A stretch of DNA of 64,000 nucleotides from positions 1 through 64,000 of the forward strand of contig NZ_CP072597.1 in assembly GCF_018847975.1 (NCBI RefSeq), read 5' to 3'. Positions 19,361 through 28,641 of this stretch are shown here, piece by piece. The notes under the pieces were generated by a model, which had not been told where the DNA came from, searched no databases, and saw only the letters and a program-made list of their open reading frames with translations. The stretch comes from Lysobacter sp. K5869 (GTDB lineage: Bacteria; Pseudomonadota; Gammaproteobacteria; Xanthomonadales; Xanthomonadaceae). The stretch's first letter is position 1; each line of letters opens with the position of its first letter. The translations under genes were made by a program, and so were the position numbers.

Positions 19361-19498
19361 ATGCACGCCGCCATCGCCCTCGCCCGCTCCGTCTCGACCC
19401 AGCCGCACGGCCGGGTATCGGCCGTCGCGGCGATGTCGATTACCACCACCGGTACCGGTACCACTCTTCCCAGGGTGCGGACGGGCGTGTCCAGATAA
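19361..19498 (+). CDS. thrL: thr operon leader peptide
   Basis: 45-codon ORF (or 21 codons from the internal ATG at 19433). Its core is Met-Ser-Ile-Thr-Thr-Thr-Gly-Thr-Gly-Thr-Thr (codons from 19433), followed by LPRVRTGVSR and TAA at 19496-19498. Six Thr and one Ile codons clustered before thrABC are the signature of a ThrL attenuation peptide; the 21-codon version has the same length as E. coli ThrL. No Shine-Dalgarno is visible before either ATG. Ribosome position on these codons would decide which downstream hairpin forms. Confidence 0.8.
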   Translation: MHAAIALARSVSTQPHGRVSAVAAMSITTTGTGTTLPRVRTGVSR

Positions 19499-19532
19499 AG
19501 ACCACGCCGCTCCGCACCCGACCAGGGTGCGG
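19473..19532 (+). promoter_or_regulatory. thr attenuator: competing antiterminator and terminator hairpins
   Basis: CCGCACCC at 19512-19519 can pair with GGGTGCGG at either 19473-19480 or 19525-19532. The upstream pairing is extended by GGCGTG (19483-19488) with CACGCC (19503-19508), forming a long antiterminator hairpin that includes the leader's end. The downstream pairing gives an 8-bp hairpin with a GACCA loop. A ribosome that reaches the leader stop would cover the upstream arm and favour the downstream hairpin. That hairpin lacks a U tract, so its termination efficiency is uncertain. Confidence 0.7.
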
Positions 19533-19582
19533 GCCGCCGGCCTCACCCTGACGGACCCGCGGAGCTCCACCAGGAGCCTGCC

Positions 19583-22144
19583 ATGTCGTCCGCCCCACCC
19601 CAAGCCGCTTCCGACGCCCAGCCCGACGCGGCCGCGGCCGAAGATCACCTTGCCGCCGATGCCGCCGCCTATGCCGTACCGGCGTATCCGCCCGCACGCC
19701 ACGCGCATAAGTTCGGCGGCAGCAGCCTCGCCGATCCCGACCGCTACCGCGTCGCCGTCGGCCTGCTCGACGACGGCGCCAGCGAGCGCATCGCCGTGGT
19801 CTCGGCCATGCAGGGCGTCACCGACGCGCTGGTGGCGATCGTCGATGCGAGGCTGAGCGGCCAGGATTGGAAACCGGCCTGGACCACGCTGCGCAAACGC
19901 CATCTCGACACCGCGCTGTCGCTGGACCCGCACCGCCGCCACGGCGTGCTGGAAGCGCTGGAAGCCGAGTTCGCGCAACTGCGCGACACACTGGACTGCC
20001 TGCACTCGCGCGACGAAAAAACCCCGCAAGCGGTGGCCGGCCTGGGCGAGGTGTGGTCGTCCTACCTGATCCACGCCGCGCTCGGCGGCGACCCGGCCGG
20101 CTGGGCACGGCTGGACGCGCGCGAGGTGCTGGTGGCGCATCCCAGCGAAATGGGCATGGCGGTGGATTGGGCGCAAAGCCGCGAGAACCTCGCCGCGTGG
20201 CGAAAACGCAACGCCGCGACCAACGTGGTCGTCACCGGCTTCGTCGCCCGCGACGCCCACGGCTACGCCACCACGCTCGGCCGCAACGGCAGCGACTACT
20301 CTGCGGCGATCTTCGCCAACCTGTTCGACGCCGACGCGCTGACCATCTGGACCGACGTCGACGGCGTGCTCTCGGCCGATCCGCGGCTGGTGCCCGACGC
20401 GGTGTGTTTGCCGTCGATGTCCTACGCCGAAGCCTGCGAACTGGCCTATTTCGGCGCCAAAGTGCTGCACCCGCAGACGATGGCGCCGGTGCAGCAGCGC
20501 GGCATTCCGCTGCGCATCCGCAACACCCGCAACCCGCAGGAACCCGGCACGCTCATCACCTTGCGCGCGCACCCCGGCGCGACGCCGGTGAAGGGGCTCA
20601 GCCTGGTCCACGATCTGGCCGTGCTGGAGCTGGTCGGCAACGGCCTGGTCGGCGTGCCCGGCGCGGCCGAGCGCCTGTTCGGCGCGCTGCGCGCGGCCGG
20701 CGTGTCGGTCACCATGATCTCGCAAGGCTCTTCCGAACATTCGATCTGCTGCGTGGTCCGCGCCGCCGAGGCCGAACGCGGCCGCGACGCGATCGTCGCC
20801 GCCTTCGCCGAAGCGATGGCCGACGGACAGACGCAACACGTGCAAGTCACTCCCGACATCTGCGTGCTGGCCGCGGTCGGCGACGGCATGGTCGGCCAGC
20901 CCGGCGTGGCCGCGCAGCTGTTCGACGGTTTGGCCAAGGCACGGGTCAACCTGCGCGCCATCGCCCAGGGCGCGGGCGAGCGCAACATCTCCGTGGCGAT
21001 CGCCGCGCGCGACGCCACCCGCGCGCTGCGCGCGGCGCATTCGGCGTTCTGGTTGTCGCCGCAGTGCATTTCCATCGGCCTGATCGGCCCGGGCAAGGTC
21101 GGCCGCGCGCTGCTCGCCCAACTCGCCGCCGCGCAGCCGCGGTTCCAGCGCGAAACCCGCCCGCAGCATCGCCTGGACCTGCGCCTGCGCGCGCTCGCCG
21201 ACAGCCGGCGCATGCATCTGGCGCCGCGCGCGCTCGGCTTCGACGATGCGCACGCGCTCGACGCCGAATCCGAAGCGCTGGATCTGGAACGCTTCGCCGC
21301 GCACGTGCGCGCCGAACACATCCCGCACGCGCTGATCGTCGATTGCAGCGGCTCCGACGCGGTCGCCGCGCGCTATCCCGAATGGCTCGCCGCCGGCATC
21401 CACGTGGTCACCCCGAGCAAGCACGCCGGCGCCGGCCCGCTGGCGCGCTACGAGGCGATCCGCGAAGCCGAGCGCCACGGCGGCCAGTTCCGCTACGAAG
21501 CCACGGTCGGCGCCGGCTTGCCGGTGATCCAAACCCTGCGCTCGCTGCTCGACACCGGCGACGAACTGACCGAAGTCGAAGGCATCCTGTCGGGCACGCT
21601 GGCCTGGCTGTTCAACCGCTACGACGGCCGCACGCCGTTCTCGCAACTGGTGCGCGAGGCGCACGAACTGGGCTACACCGAGCCCGATCCGCGCGACGAC
21701 CTGTCCGGCACCGACGTGGCGCGCAAGCTGGTGATCCTGGCGCGCGAAGCCGGGCGGCCGCTGTCGCTGGAGCAGATCGAGGTCGAAAGCCTGGTGCCCG
21801 AGCAACTGCGCGAGGTGTCCAAGGACGAGTTCTTCCAGCGCCTGGACGAGCTCGACGCGCCGCTGCAGCAGCGCTTCGACGCCGCACGCGCGGCCGGGCT
21901 GAGCCTGCGCTACCTCGCCCGCCTGGACCGCGACGGCCGCGCCAGCGTCGGCGTGGTCAGCCCGCAGCCGGGCCACGCGGCTTTGCACGGCGCGCTCACC
22001 GACAACCTGATCCAGTTCCGCACGCGCCGTTACGCCGATAATCCGCTGGTGGTGCAAGGCCCGGGCGCCGGCCCGGACGTCACCGCCGCCGGCGTGTTCG
22101 GCGATCTGCTGACCATCGCCCAAACCCTCGGAGCCCGCGCATGA
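19583..22144 (+). CDS. thrA: Bifunctional aspartokinase / homoserine dehydrogenase I
   Basis: 853 aa. A 40-residue Ala/Pro-rich N-terminus precedes the kinase ([16 protein letters not shown]43). [20 protein letters not shown] and [15 protein letters not shown] are kinase motifs; two ACT domains at about 330-480 include [19 protein letters not shown]. From about residue 495 the homoserine dehydrogenase begins with the NAD(P) motif [13 protein letters not shown] and contains [12 protein letters not shown]. Catalyses the first and third steps from aspartate to threonine, presumably feedback-inhibited by threonine via the ACT domains. Preceded by AGGAG; stop overlaps the thrB start (ATGA). Confidence 0.97.
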   Translation: MSSAPPQAASDAQPDAAAAEDHLAADAAAYAVPAYPPARHAHKFGGSSLADPDRYRVAVGLLDDGASERIAVVSAMQGVTDALVAIVDARLSGQDWKPAWTTLRKRHLDTALSLDPHRRHGVLEALEAEFAQLRDTLDCLHSRDEKTPQAVAGLGEVWSSYLIHAALGGDPAGWARLDAREVLVAHPSEMGMAVDWAQSRENLAAWRKRNAATNVVVTGFVARDAHGYATTLGRNGSDYSAAIFANLFDADALTIWTDVDGVLSADPRLVPDAVCLPSMSYAEACELAYFGAKVLHPQTMAPVQQRGIPLRIRNTRNPQEPGTLITLRAHPGATPVKGLSLVHDLAVLELVGNGLVGVPGAAERLFGALRAAGVSVTMISQGSSEHSICCVVRAAEAERGRDAIVAAFAEAMADGQTQHVQVTPDICVLAAVGDGMVGQPGVAAQLFDGLAKARVNLRAIAQGAGERNISVAIAARDATRALRAAHSAFWLSPQCISIGLIGPGKVGRALLAQLAAAQPRFQRETRPQHRLDLRLRALADSRRMHLAPRALGFDDAHALDAESEALDLERFAAHVRAEHIPHALIVDCSGSDAVAARYPEWLAAGIHVVTPSKHAGAGPLARYEAIREAERHGGQFRYEATVGAGLPVIQTLRSLLDTGDELTEVEGILSGTLAWLFNRYDGRTPFSQLVREAHELGYTEPDPRDDLSGTDVARKLVILAREAGRPLSLEQIEVESLVPEQLREVSKDEFFQRLDELDAPLQQRFDAARAAGLSLRYLARLDRDGRASVGVVSPQPGHAALHGALTDNLIQFRTRRYADNPLVVQGPGAGPDVTAAGVFGDLLTIAQTLGARA

Positions 22145-23115
22145 GCGCTGCCCTACCTTCCGCCGACGCCGCCGACGCGAAGCCCGCGCAACAAGCGCGC
22201 GCGTTCGCGCCCGGCAGCGTCGGTAACATCGGCGTGGGCTTCGACGTGCTCGGCCATTCCATCGAGGGCGTGCGCGATGTCGCCACGGTGCGGCGCATCG
22301 ACGAGCCGACGGTGCGCATCCGCGCGATCCGCGGCGCGGTGCCGGGCGCGGATTCGCTGCCGCTGGAGGCCGCGCGCAACACCGCGGGACAAGCGCTGAT
22401 TTCGCTGCGCGAGAAGCTCGGCCTCGCGCACGGCTTCGAGTTGGAATTGGATAAGGGCATTCCGCTCGGCTCCGGCCTGGGCGGTTCGGCGGCTTCGTGC
22501 GTGGCGACCTTGGTCGCCGCCAACGCGGTGTTGGCGAAACCTTTGTCGCGCGATGCGCTGTACGAATTCGCGCTCGACGGCGAATCGGTGTCCAGCGGCA
22601 GCCGCCACGGCGACAACGTCGCGCCGATGCTGCTCGGCGGCGTGGTCATGGCGACTTCGACGCGGATGATTCCGCTGGCGGTGCCCGAGTGGCTGCACGC
22701 GGTCGTGGTGCATCCCGACCAAGTGCTGGAAACCCGGCGCGCGCGCGCGGTGCTGGCCGATCCGTATCCGTTGTCGCAGGTGGTCAAGCAGAGCGCGCAC
22801 CTCGCGCTGTTCCTGACCGGCCTGCAGCGCGGCGACGCGGGCCTGCTGCGCGAAGGTTTGGTCGATCTGCTGGTGGAACCGCGCCGCGCGCCGCTGATTC
22901 CCGGCTTCGCCGCGGTCAAGGCGGCGGCGTTGGACCACGCCGCGCTCGGCGCCAGCATTTCCGGCGCGGGCCCGAGCTGCTTCGCCTGGTTCGCCTCGCG
23001 CGGCGACGCGGCCGCGGCGGCGCCGGCGATGCGGCAAGCCTTCGCCGACGCGGGCTTCGACTCGCGCGCCTACGTCACCCCGGTGGCCGGGCCGCGCGCG
23101 GAGGTACTCGACTGA
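22141..23115 (+). CDS. thrB: Homoserine kinase (GHMP family)
   Basis: 324 aa. GHMP-kinase signature [20 protein letters not shown] at about 110-129 binds ATP; N-terminal [20 protein letters not shown] and C-terminal [17 protein letters not shown] are also typical. Phosphorylates homoserine to O-phosphohomoserine in the cytosol. Start overlaps the thrA stop by four bases, so it is translationally coupled. Confidence 0.97.
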   Translation: MSAALPSADAADAKPAQQARAFAPGSVGNIGVGFDVLGHSIEGVRDVATVRRIDEPTVRIRAIRGAVPGADSLPLEAARNTAGQALISLREKLGLAHGFELELDKGIPLGSGLGGSAASCVATLVAANAVLAKPLSRDALYEFALDGESVSSGSRHGDNVAPMLLGGVVMATSTRMIPLAVPEWLHAVVVHPDQVLETRRARAVLADPYPLSQVVKQSAHLALFLTGLQRGDAGLLREGLVDLLVEPRRAPLIPGFAAVKAAALDHAALGASISGAGPSCFAWFASRGDAAAAAPAMRQAFADAGFDSRAYVTPVAGPRAEVLD

Positions 23116-23215
23116 GTCCGTTTGCGTTCCGCCGCGACGATTGATCTCTCGCCTATCGCGACGCGCGGCGCTTCCGCACCGAAGCGCCCTGCGCAGCCCC
23201 CACCTCGGATTCCGC

Positions 23216-24523
23216 ATGAATTTCCTCAGCACGCGCGGCCAGACCGCGCCCACCGCGATCGACGCCGCGCTCGCCGCCGGCCTCGCCCCCGACGGCGGCC
23301 TCTACGTTCCCGAATCGATCCCGCTGTTGGCGCAACCGCTCGCCGCGCGCTCGTTGCCCGACACCGCGCACACCGTGCTCGCGCCCTATTTCGCCCGCTC
23401 GGCGCTGCGCGACCGCCTCGACGATCTGTGCGCGCAGGCGTTTTCCTTCGACGCGCCGCTGCGCGCGCTGAACCCGCCCGACACCTGGCTGTTGGAGTTG
23501 TTCCACGGCCCCACCGCCGCGTTCAAGGATTACGCCGCGCGCTTCCTCGCCGGCGCCTTGGCCGGCTTGCGCGCGGCGGACGCGGCGGACACGACCATCG
23601 TCGTCGCCACCTCCGGCGACACCGGCGCCGCGGTCGCGAGCGCGTTCCACCGCCGGCCCGGCTTCCGTGTGCTGATCCTGTATCCCGACGGCCGCGTCTC
23701 GCCGCGTCAGGCGCACGGCCTGGGCTGCTGGGGCGACAACGTGCAAGCGCTGCGCGTGGACGGCGATTTCGACGCCTGCCAGCGTCTGGCCAAACAAGCG
23801 CTCGGCGACGAAGCGCTGCGCGCGCGGGTGCCGCTGAGCTCGGCCAACAGCATCAGCCTCGGCCGGCTGCTGCCGCAGGCGGCGTACTACGCGCACGCCG
23901 CGGCGCAGTACTACGCGGCCCACGGCGAGCCGCTGAACTTCATCGTCCCCACCGGCAATCTCGGCAACGCCTGCGCGGCGCTGGTGGCCAAGCGCATGGG
24001 CGCGCCGGTCGGCGAACTGCGGCTGGCGACCAACGCCAACGACACCTTGCCGCGCTACTTCGCCGGCGCCGACTACGCCGCCCAGCCGACCCGCGCGACC
24101 CTCGCCAACGCGATGGACGTCGGCGCGCCGAGCAATTTCGAGCGCCTGCGCCACTGGTATCGCGACGACGCCGAACTGCGCGCCGCGATCCAGGCCGAGG
24201 GCGTGGACGACGCGACCATCGCCGAAACCATCCGCGCCGCGCCGCAGCGCTACGGCATCGTCCCCTGCCCGCACACTGCGACCGGCCTGCGCATGCTGGA
24301 GTCGTTGCGCGCGCAAGGCGACGAGCGGCCGTGGGCAGTCGCGGCCACCGCGCATCCGTCCAAGTTCGACAGCATCGTCGAACCGCTGGTCGGACACGCC
24401 GTCGAACCGCCGCCGGCGCTGGCCGCCTCGCTGGCGCGGCCGGCTTCGGCCGAACCGATGGCGGCGGACTATGCGGCCTTGCGCGAGCGCCTGCTGGCCG
24501 GCGCGCTCGCCGACGCGGTGTAG
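23216..24523 (+). CDS. thrC: Threonine synthase
   Basis: 435 aa from MNFLSTRGQTAPTAIDAALA, the conserved family start; an upstream extension to 23141 is not family-like. PLP enzyme converting O-phosphohomoserine to threonine. PLP lysine in GPTAAFKDYAARF (about K104); phosphate-binding loop SGDTGAAVASAF; VPTGNLGNACAA later. Third gene of the thr operon after a 100-bp gap. Confidence 0.97.
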   Translation: MNFLSTRGQTAPTAIDAALAAGLAPDGGLYVPESIPLLAQPLAARSLPDTAHTVLAPYFARSALRDRLDDLCAQAFSFDAPLRALNPPDTWLLELFHGPTAAFKDYAARFLAGALAGLRAADAADTTIVVATSGDTGAAVASAFHRRPGFRVLILYPDGRVSPRQAHGLGCWGDNVQALRVDGDFDACQRLAKQALGDEALRARVPLSSANSISLGRLLPQAAYYAHAAAQYYAAHGEPLNFIVPTGNLGNACAALVAKRMGAPVGELRLATNANDTLPRYFAGADYAAQPTRATLANAMDVGAPSNFERLRHWYRDDAELRAAIQAEGVDDATIAETIRAAPQRYGIVPCPHTATGLRMLESLRAQGDERPWAVAATAHPSKFDSIVEPLVGHAVEPPPALAASLARPASAEPMAADYAALRERLLAGALADAV

Positions 24524-24631
24524 GCGCCGCGCGCGAACCGAAGCTCAAAGCGCCTCGGCGGCGACAGCGGGCGGTCCGGCGCGGCGATAGGCGGCCCACT
24601 GCAGGCTGGGCCTGCGGTGGACCGCGCGCCC

Positions 24632-25273
24632 TCAGCGCTCGGCCTCGTCCGCCTGTGCGCAGGCCAACGCCGCCGAACGCCCTCCGGCCCCGTCCGGCCT
24701 ACCGCCGGACACGACCGGCCCCATTCCGGCCGCGTAGTCGAGCCCGATCGTCCGGCGCGAAAAACCCGGCCGCAGCCGCACCGCGCCGAACGCATTGCCG
24801 GACTCGATGGTCGGATCGATCGCGTAGCCGACCTCGTCGCCGTAGTAGCCGTGCGGCACCGCGGTCGCGGCCAGGCGCAGTCGGTAACCGTGCAGGACAT
24901 AGCGCTGCAGCTCGAACTGCGGCGGCAACACCAAGGTGCCGAGGGCGTAGCCGCGCGGTTCCACCTGATAGCCGCTGCCCAGCGCCCGACCGGGCAGTTC
25001 CAGGGTCGCCACCGTATACGCCACCGCGTCGTCGCCCGCGTCCGCATCGGCCTCCCACACGCTGGCGCCGACCCGCGGATCGAGCCAGAGATAGGTGTCG
25101 GCGCGTCCATTGCAGACCACGACCGCCAGCCGGTGCTCGGACAGATCGTGTCGCAGCATGTGCAGATACAGGCCGCGGCCACACCCGAGCGCCAACAGGC
25201 CGGCCATCGCCAGCACGCCCAGGATCGCTCGCGGTGTTCGTGCCCAGGCAGGCAGTCGGTGTGGGAAGGGCAT
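24632..25273 (-). CDS. Conserved membrane-anchored protein of unknown function
   Basis: 213 aa from MPFPHRLPAWARTPRAILGV; longer starts (25306 or upstream) are possible but lie in non-protein-like sequence. One membrane segment at about 15-33 (AILGVLAMAGLLALGCG), then a soluble part with VAYTVATLELPGRALGSGY, FELQRYVLHGYRLRL and GDEVGYAIDPTIESG. No family recognised. Convergent with thrC; a weak hairpin (CCACTGCAGG/CCTGCGGTGG) lies in the 108-bp gap between them. Confidence 0.6.
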   Translation of the reverse strand: MPFPHRLPAWARTPRAILGVLAMAGLLALGCGRGLYLHMLRHDLSEHRLAVVVCNGRADTYLWLDPRVGASVWEADADAGDDAVAYTVATLELPGRALGSGYQVEPRGYALGTLVLPPQFELQRYVLHGYRLRLAATAVPHGYYGDEVGYAIDPTIESGNAFGAVRLRPGFSRRTIGLDYAAGMGPVVSGGRPDGAGGRSAALACAQADEAER

Positions 25274-25463
25274 GGTCCGCTCGCTCGATCGGTTCGCGGC
25301 GACCGACATGGCGCGCCGCCTCGCCGGCCCGATCCGGACCGGCGCGGGCAGGTTCCTGCATGCGTGTGCGGCCGCCGAGAAGCGAGCGTGAATCCACAAC
25401 GCGGCGCTCGTCGCCATCCGCCGCGACCGCGGCCACGGTTCGCGATGGTTTTCCAGGAAACTA

Positions 25464-25500
25464 TTGACAAGGCCCAAACGGCCATGTTCTTCTCGACCCC
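25464..25500 (+). promoter_or_regulatory. Candidate ilv-leu operon promoter
   Basis: Perfect -35 hexamer TTGACA at 25464-25469. No good -10 is evident; TTCTTC at 25487-25492 has 17-bp spacing but poor match. Start of transcription would fall close to the leader ATG at 25501. Confidence 0.45.
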
Positions 25501-25680
25501 ATGACGCAGCGCAGCAACCACCGCCAGACGACTTCGAAGGCCATCGCGGCCTCGAGCGAGTCCGCGCGCGCCGCGCAGCTTCGCAGCACCCTGCTCAAGG
25601 CCGCTCCGGCCATCGCAAGCATTATTCTTGCCCTCGTACTTATTACCTCGCTCACCAGCGCGGGATACGGGTTCGTGTAG
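25501..25680 (+). CDS. ilvL: ilv-leu operon leader peptide
   Basis: 59-residue ORF. The C-terminal half contains the run IASIILALVLITSLTS, with Ile, Leu, Val and Thr codons in close succession, then AGYGFV and TAG. The control codons include ATT x3, CTT x2 and GTA, which are rare in this GC-rich window, as expected for codons meant to stall ribosomes. A strong intrinsic terminator follows 36 bases after the stop, and the ilvD-leuB operon after that. No ribosome binding site precedes the ATG. Confidence 0.85.
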   Translation: MTQRSNHRQTTSKAIAASSESARAAQLRSTLLKAAPAIASIILALVLITSLTSAGYGFV

Positions 25681-25744
25681 CAAAACCACACCACCCGAAG
25701 GTCGAAAGAACCTGAACCCCGCGCCCAAAAGGCGCGGGGTTTTT
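25658..25744 (+). terminator. ilv-leu attenuator (terminator plus candidate antiterminator)
   Basis: Terminator: nine-bp stem CCCCGCGCC (25717-25725) / GGCGCGGGG (25731-25739), CAAAA loop, followed by TTTTT. Antiterminator: GGGTTC at 25669-25674 can pair with GAACCC at 25714-25719 and GCGCG at 25658-25662 with CGCGC at 25720-25724, sequestering the terminator's left arm. The antiterminator's left arm lies inside the last leader codons, so a ribosome finishing the peptide would block it. Confidence 0.8.
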
Positions 25745-25826
25745 CGTTTTACGGCCTCGGGTTCCTGCAACGCCGCACGCGGACGTGCGGAAACGGCGAA
25801 GGATTCGCCTCCAAGGAACGCCGTTC

Positions 25827-27554
25827 GTGAGAAGCAACGCCATCAAGCAAGGCCCGGCCCGAGCCCCCGCGCGCGCGATGCTGCGCGCCACCGGCTTGGA
25901 CGATGCGGCCATCGCCAGACCGCTGGTCGCCGTCGTCCACACCTGGAGCGACGTCTCGCCGTGCAACATCACCCTGCGCGATCTGGCCCAGCACGTGCGC
26001 CGCGGCGTGCACGACGGCGGCGGCACGCCGATCGAGTTCAACACCATCGCCGTCACCGACGGCATCGCCATGGGCAGCGACGGCATGCGCGCCTCGCTGG
26101 CCTCGCGCGAAACCATCGCCGATTCGATCGAACTGGCGGTCTCCGGCCATTGCCTGGACGCGATGGTGCTGCTGGTCGGCTGCGACAAGACCATCCCCGC
26201 CGCGGCGATGGCCGCCGCGCGCTTGGACATCCCGACCGTGATCCTCTACGGCGGCACGATCATGCCGGGCCATTGCCCGTCGAAGAAAGGCAGCGCGCAG
26301 GACAAGCCGCTGACCGTGCAGGACGTGTTCGAAGCGGTCGGCGCGCATTCGGCCGGGCGCATCGACGACGCCGAACTGCACCGCATCGAATCGCACGCCT
26401 GCCCCGGCGCCGGCGCCTGCGGCGGCCAGTTCACCGCCAACACCATGGCGATGGTGCTGACCTTCCTGGGCCTGTCGCCGCTGGGCTACAACGACGTTCC
26501 GGCGATCCACGACGACAAGCCCGAAACCGCGCGCCTGTGCGGCGAACTGGTGATGCAGCGGCTGCGCGACGGTTCGCCGACGCCGCGCGAGCTGATCACC
26601 GCCGCCTCGCTGCGCAACGCCGCGCGCGCGGTCTCGGCCACCGCCGGTTCGACCAACGCCGCGCTGCATCTGCTGGCGATCGCGCACGAAGCCGGGGTCG
26701 CGTTCGACCTGGAAGAATTCGAAGCCGCCGCGCACACGCCGGTCATCGCCGACCTGAAACCCGGCGGACGCTACACCGCCGCGGAAATGTTCGAATTCGG
26801 CGGCGCGGCGCTGGTGGCGCGCGAGCTGAAGACGGCCGGTCTGATCGAGGATATTCCGACGGTCACCGGCCGTTCCTTTTTTCAGGAGCTGAGCGAAGCC
26901 ACGCTGGCCGCGCAGCAGGACGTGGTGCGTCCGATCAGCGACCCGATCAAGCCGCGCGGCGGCTACTCGATCATCTACGGCAACCTCGCGCCGGAAGGCT
27001 GCATCCTCAAGCTGGCCGGCCACGGCCGCGAACACTTCGAAGGCCCGGCGCGGGTGTTCGATTCGGAAGAAGCCGCGTTCGCCGCGGTGCAAGCGCGGCA
27101 GATCAACGCGGGCGACGTGGTGGTGATCCGCTTCGAAGGCCCGACCGGCGGCCCCGGCATGCGCGAAATGCTGGCGGTGACCGCCGCGCTGGTCGGCCAA
27201 GGACTGAGCAACGACGTCGCGCTGATCACCGACGGCCGTTTCAGCGGCGCGACCCATGGCTTCATGGTCGGCCACATCTCGCCGGAAGCCGCGCACGGCG
27301 GCCCGATCGCGCGGCTGCGCGAGGGCGACCGCATCAGCATCGACGTGACCACCCGCGCGCTCAGCGTCGCCGCCGACCTGGCCGCGCGCGAACCCGCGCG
27401 CATCGCCCCGCGCGTGACCACCGGCGTGCTGGCCAAGTACGCGCGCAGCGTCGGTTCCGCCTCGCGCGGCGCCGTCACCGCGCCCGGCCCGCTGCAGGCG
27501 CCGAAAAAGATCGAAGCGACCTTGATCGAAAACGCAGTACCCGAACCCGCGTAA
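25827..27554 (+). CDS. ilvD: Dihydroxy-acid dehydratase
   Basis: 575 aa from a GTG start at 25827 ([20 protein letters not shown]), behind AAGGAA; this matches the family's N-terminus, while the frame continuing upstream does not. Dehydrates dihydroxyacids to the 2-keto acids of valine and isoleucine. Iron-sulfur cysteines are C46, C119 (GCDKTIPA) and C192 ([16 protein letters not shown]); TDGIAMG contributes metal ligands. First structural gene after the attenuator. Confidence 0.96.
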   Translation: MRSNAIKQGPARAPARAMLRATGLDDAAIARPLVAVVHTWSDVSPCNITLRDLAQHVRRGVHDGGGTPIEFNTIAVTDGIAMGSDGMRASLASRETIADSIELAVSGHCLDAMVLLVGCDKTIPAAAMAAARLDIPTVILYGGTIMPGHCPSKKGSAQDKPLTVQDVFEAVGAHSAGRIDDAELHRIESHACPGAGACGGQFTANTMAMVLTFLGLSPLGYNDVPAIHDDKPETARLCGELVMQRLRDGSPTPRELITAASLRNAARAVSATAGSTNAALHLLAIAHEAGVAFDLEEFEAAAHTPVIADLKPGGRYTAAEMFEFGGAALVARELKTAGLIEDIPTVTGRSFFQELSEATLAAQQDVVRPISDPIKPRGGYSIIYGNLAPEGCILKLAGHGREHFEGPARVFDSEEAAFAAVQARQINAGDVVVIRFEGPTGGPGMREMLAVTAALVGQGLSNDVALITDGRFSGATHGFMVGHISPEAAHGGPIARLREGDRISIDVTTRALSVAADLAAREPARIAPRVTTGVLAKYARSVGSASRGAVTAPGPLQAPKKIEATLIENAVPEPA

Positions 27555-27612
27555 CCCCGCCTTTTCTCGCTCCTCACTTCTCTCCGCTCACTCCTCCCTA
27601 CGAGACTCCGCC

Positions 27613-28641
27613 ATGACCAGCACCGCCTCCCGCCCCAAGATCGCCGTCGTCGGCTACGGCAGCCAAGGCCGCGCCCACGCGCTCAACCTGCGCGATTCCG
27701 GCTTCGACATCACCGTAGGCCTGCGCCCCGGCGGCCCGACCGAGATCAAGGCCAAGGCCGACGGCTTCACCGTCCAGACTCCGGCCGAAGCGGTCGCCGG
27801 CGCCGACCTCGTCGCCGTGCTGACCCCGGACATGGTCCAGCCGCAGCTCTACCGCGAGGTGATCGAGCCGAACATCCGCGAAGGCGCCTGCCTGCTGTTC
27901 GCCCACGGCTTCAACGTGCATTACGGCCAGATCGCGCCGCGCGCCGATCTCGACGTGGTGCTGGTCGCGCCGAAGGGCCCGGGCGCGCTGGTGCGCCGCG
28001 AATACGAAATCGGCCGCGGCGTGCCCAGCGTCTACGCCGTGCACCAGGACAAGAGCGGCCGCGCCGAGGAATTCGCCCTGACCTACTGCGGCGGCATCGG
28101 CGGCGCGCGCCAGAACGCGATCAAGACCACGTTCAAGGAAGAGACCGAGACCGATCTGTTCGGCGAACAGGCGGTGCTGTGCGGCGGCGCGACCAAGCTG
28201 GTCCAGGCCGGTTGGGAAACCCTGGTGGAAGCCGGCTATCAGCCGGAAGTCGCCTACTACGAGTGCCTGCACGAACTGAAGCTGATCGTCGACCTGTTCT
28301 ACGAAGGCGGCATCACCCGCATGCACGAGTTCATCAGCGAGACCGCGCAGTACGGCGCGCTGACCCGCGGCACCTACGTCGTCGACGACAACACCCGCGC
28401 GCAGATGCGCAAGGTGCTGGCGGAAATCCAGGACGGCACCTTCGCCAAGCAGTGGATCGCCGAGTACGCCTCGGGCAACGCCAACTACAAGGCGCTCAAG
28501 CGCGGCGATCTGGAACACCCGATCGAAGCGGTCGGCAAGAAGCTGCGCGCGAACATGAAGTGGCTGGACAACGCTCCCAAGACCGCGGCCGCCGCCGCGC
28601 CCGCCGCGAGCCGCGGCGAACGACAGGAAGAGGCCGCCTGA
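27613..28641 (+). CDS. ilvC: Ketol-acid reductoisomerase (class I)
   Basis: 342 aa, class I length (about 330-340). Rossmann motif [20 protein letters not shown] near the N-terminus; catalytic helices include [39 protein letters not shown] and ISETAQYG, which hold the Mg ligands. Converts acetolactate/acetohydroxybutyrate to dihydroxyacids. An Ala-rich tail of about 20 residues extends the C-terminus. Stop overlaps the ilvG ATG (TGATG). Confidence 0.97.
   Translation: MTSTASRPKIAVVGYGSQGRAHALNLRDSGFDITVGLRPGGPTEIKAKADGFTVQTPAEAVAGADLVAVLTPDMVQPQLYREVIEPNIREGACLLFAHGFNVHYGQIAPRADLDVVLVAPKGPGALVRREYEIGRGVPSVYAVHQDKSGRAEEFALTYCGGIGGARQNAIKTTFKEETETDLFGEQAVLCGGATKLVQAGWETLVEAGYQPEVAYYECLHELKLIVDLFYEGGITRMHEFISETAQYGALTRGTYVVDDNTRAQMRKVLAEIQDGTFAKQWIAEYASGNANYKALKRGDLEHPIEAVGKKLRANMKWLDNAPKTAAAAAPAASRGERQEEAA

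Noticed and set aside
25484..25504. Seven-codon ORF (Met-Phe-Phe-Ser-Thr-Pro-stop) overlapping the ilv leader ATG
   Set aside because: Would lie at or before the predicted transcription start and has no ribosome binding site; the downstream 59-codon leader explains the region.
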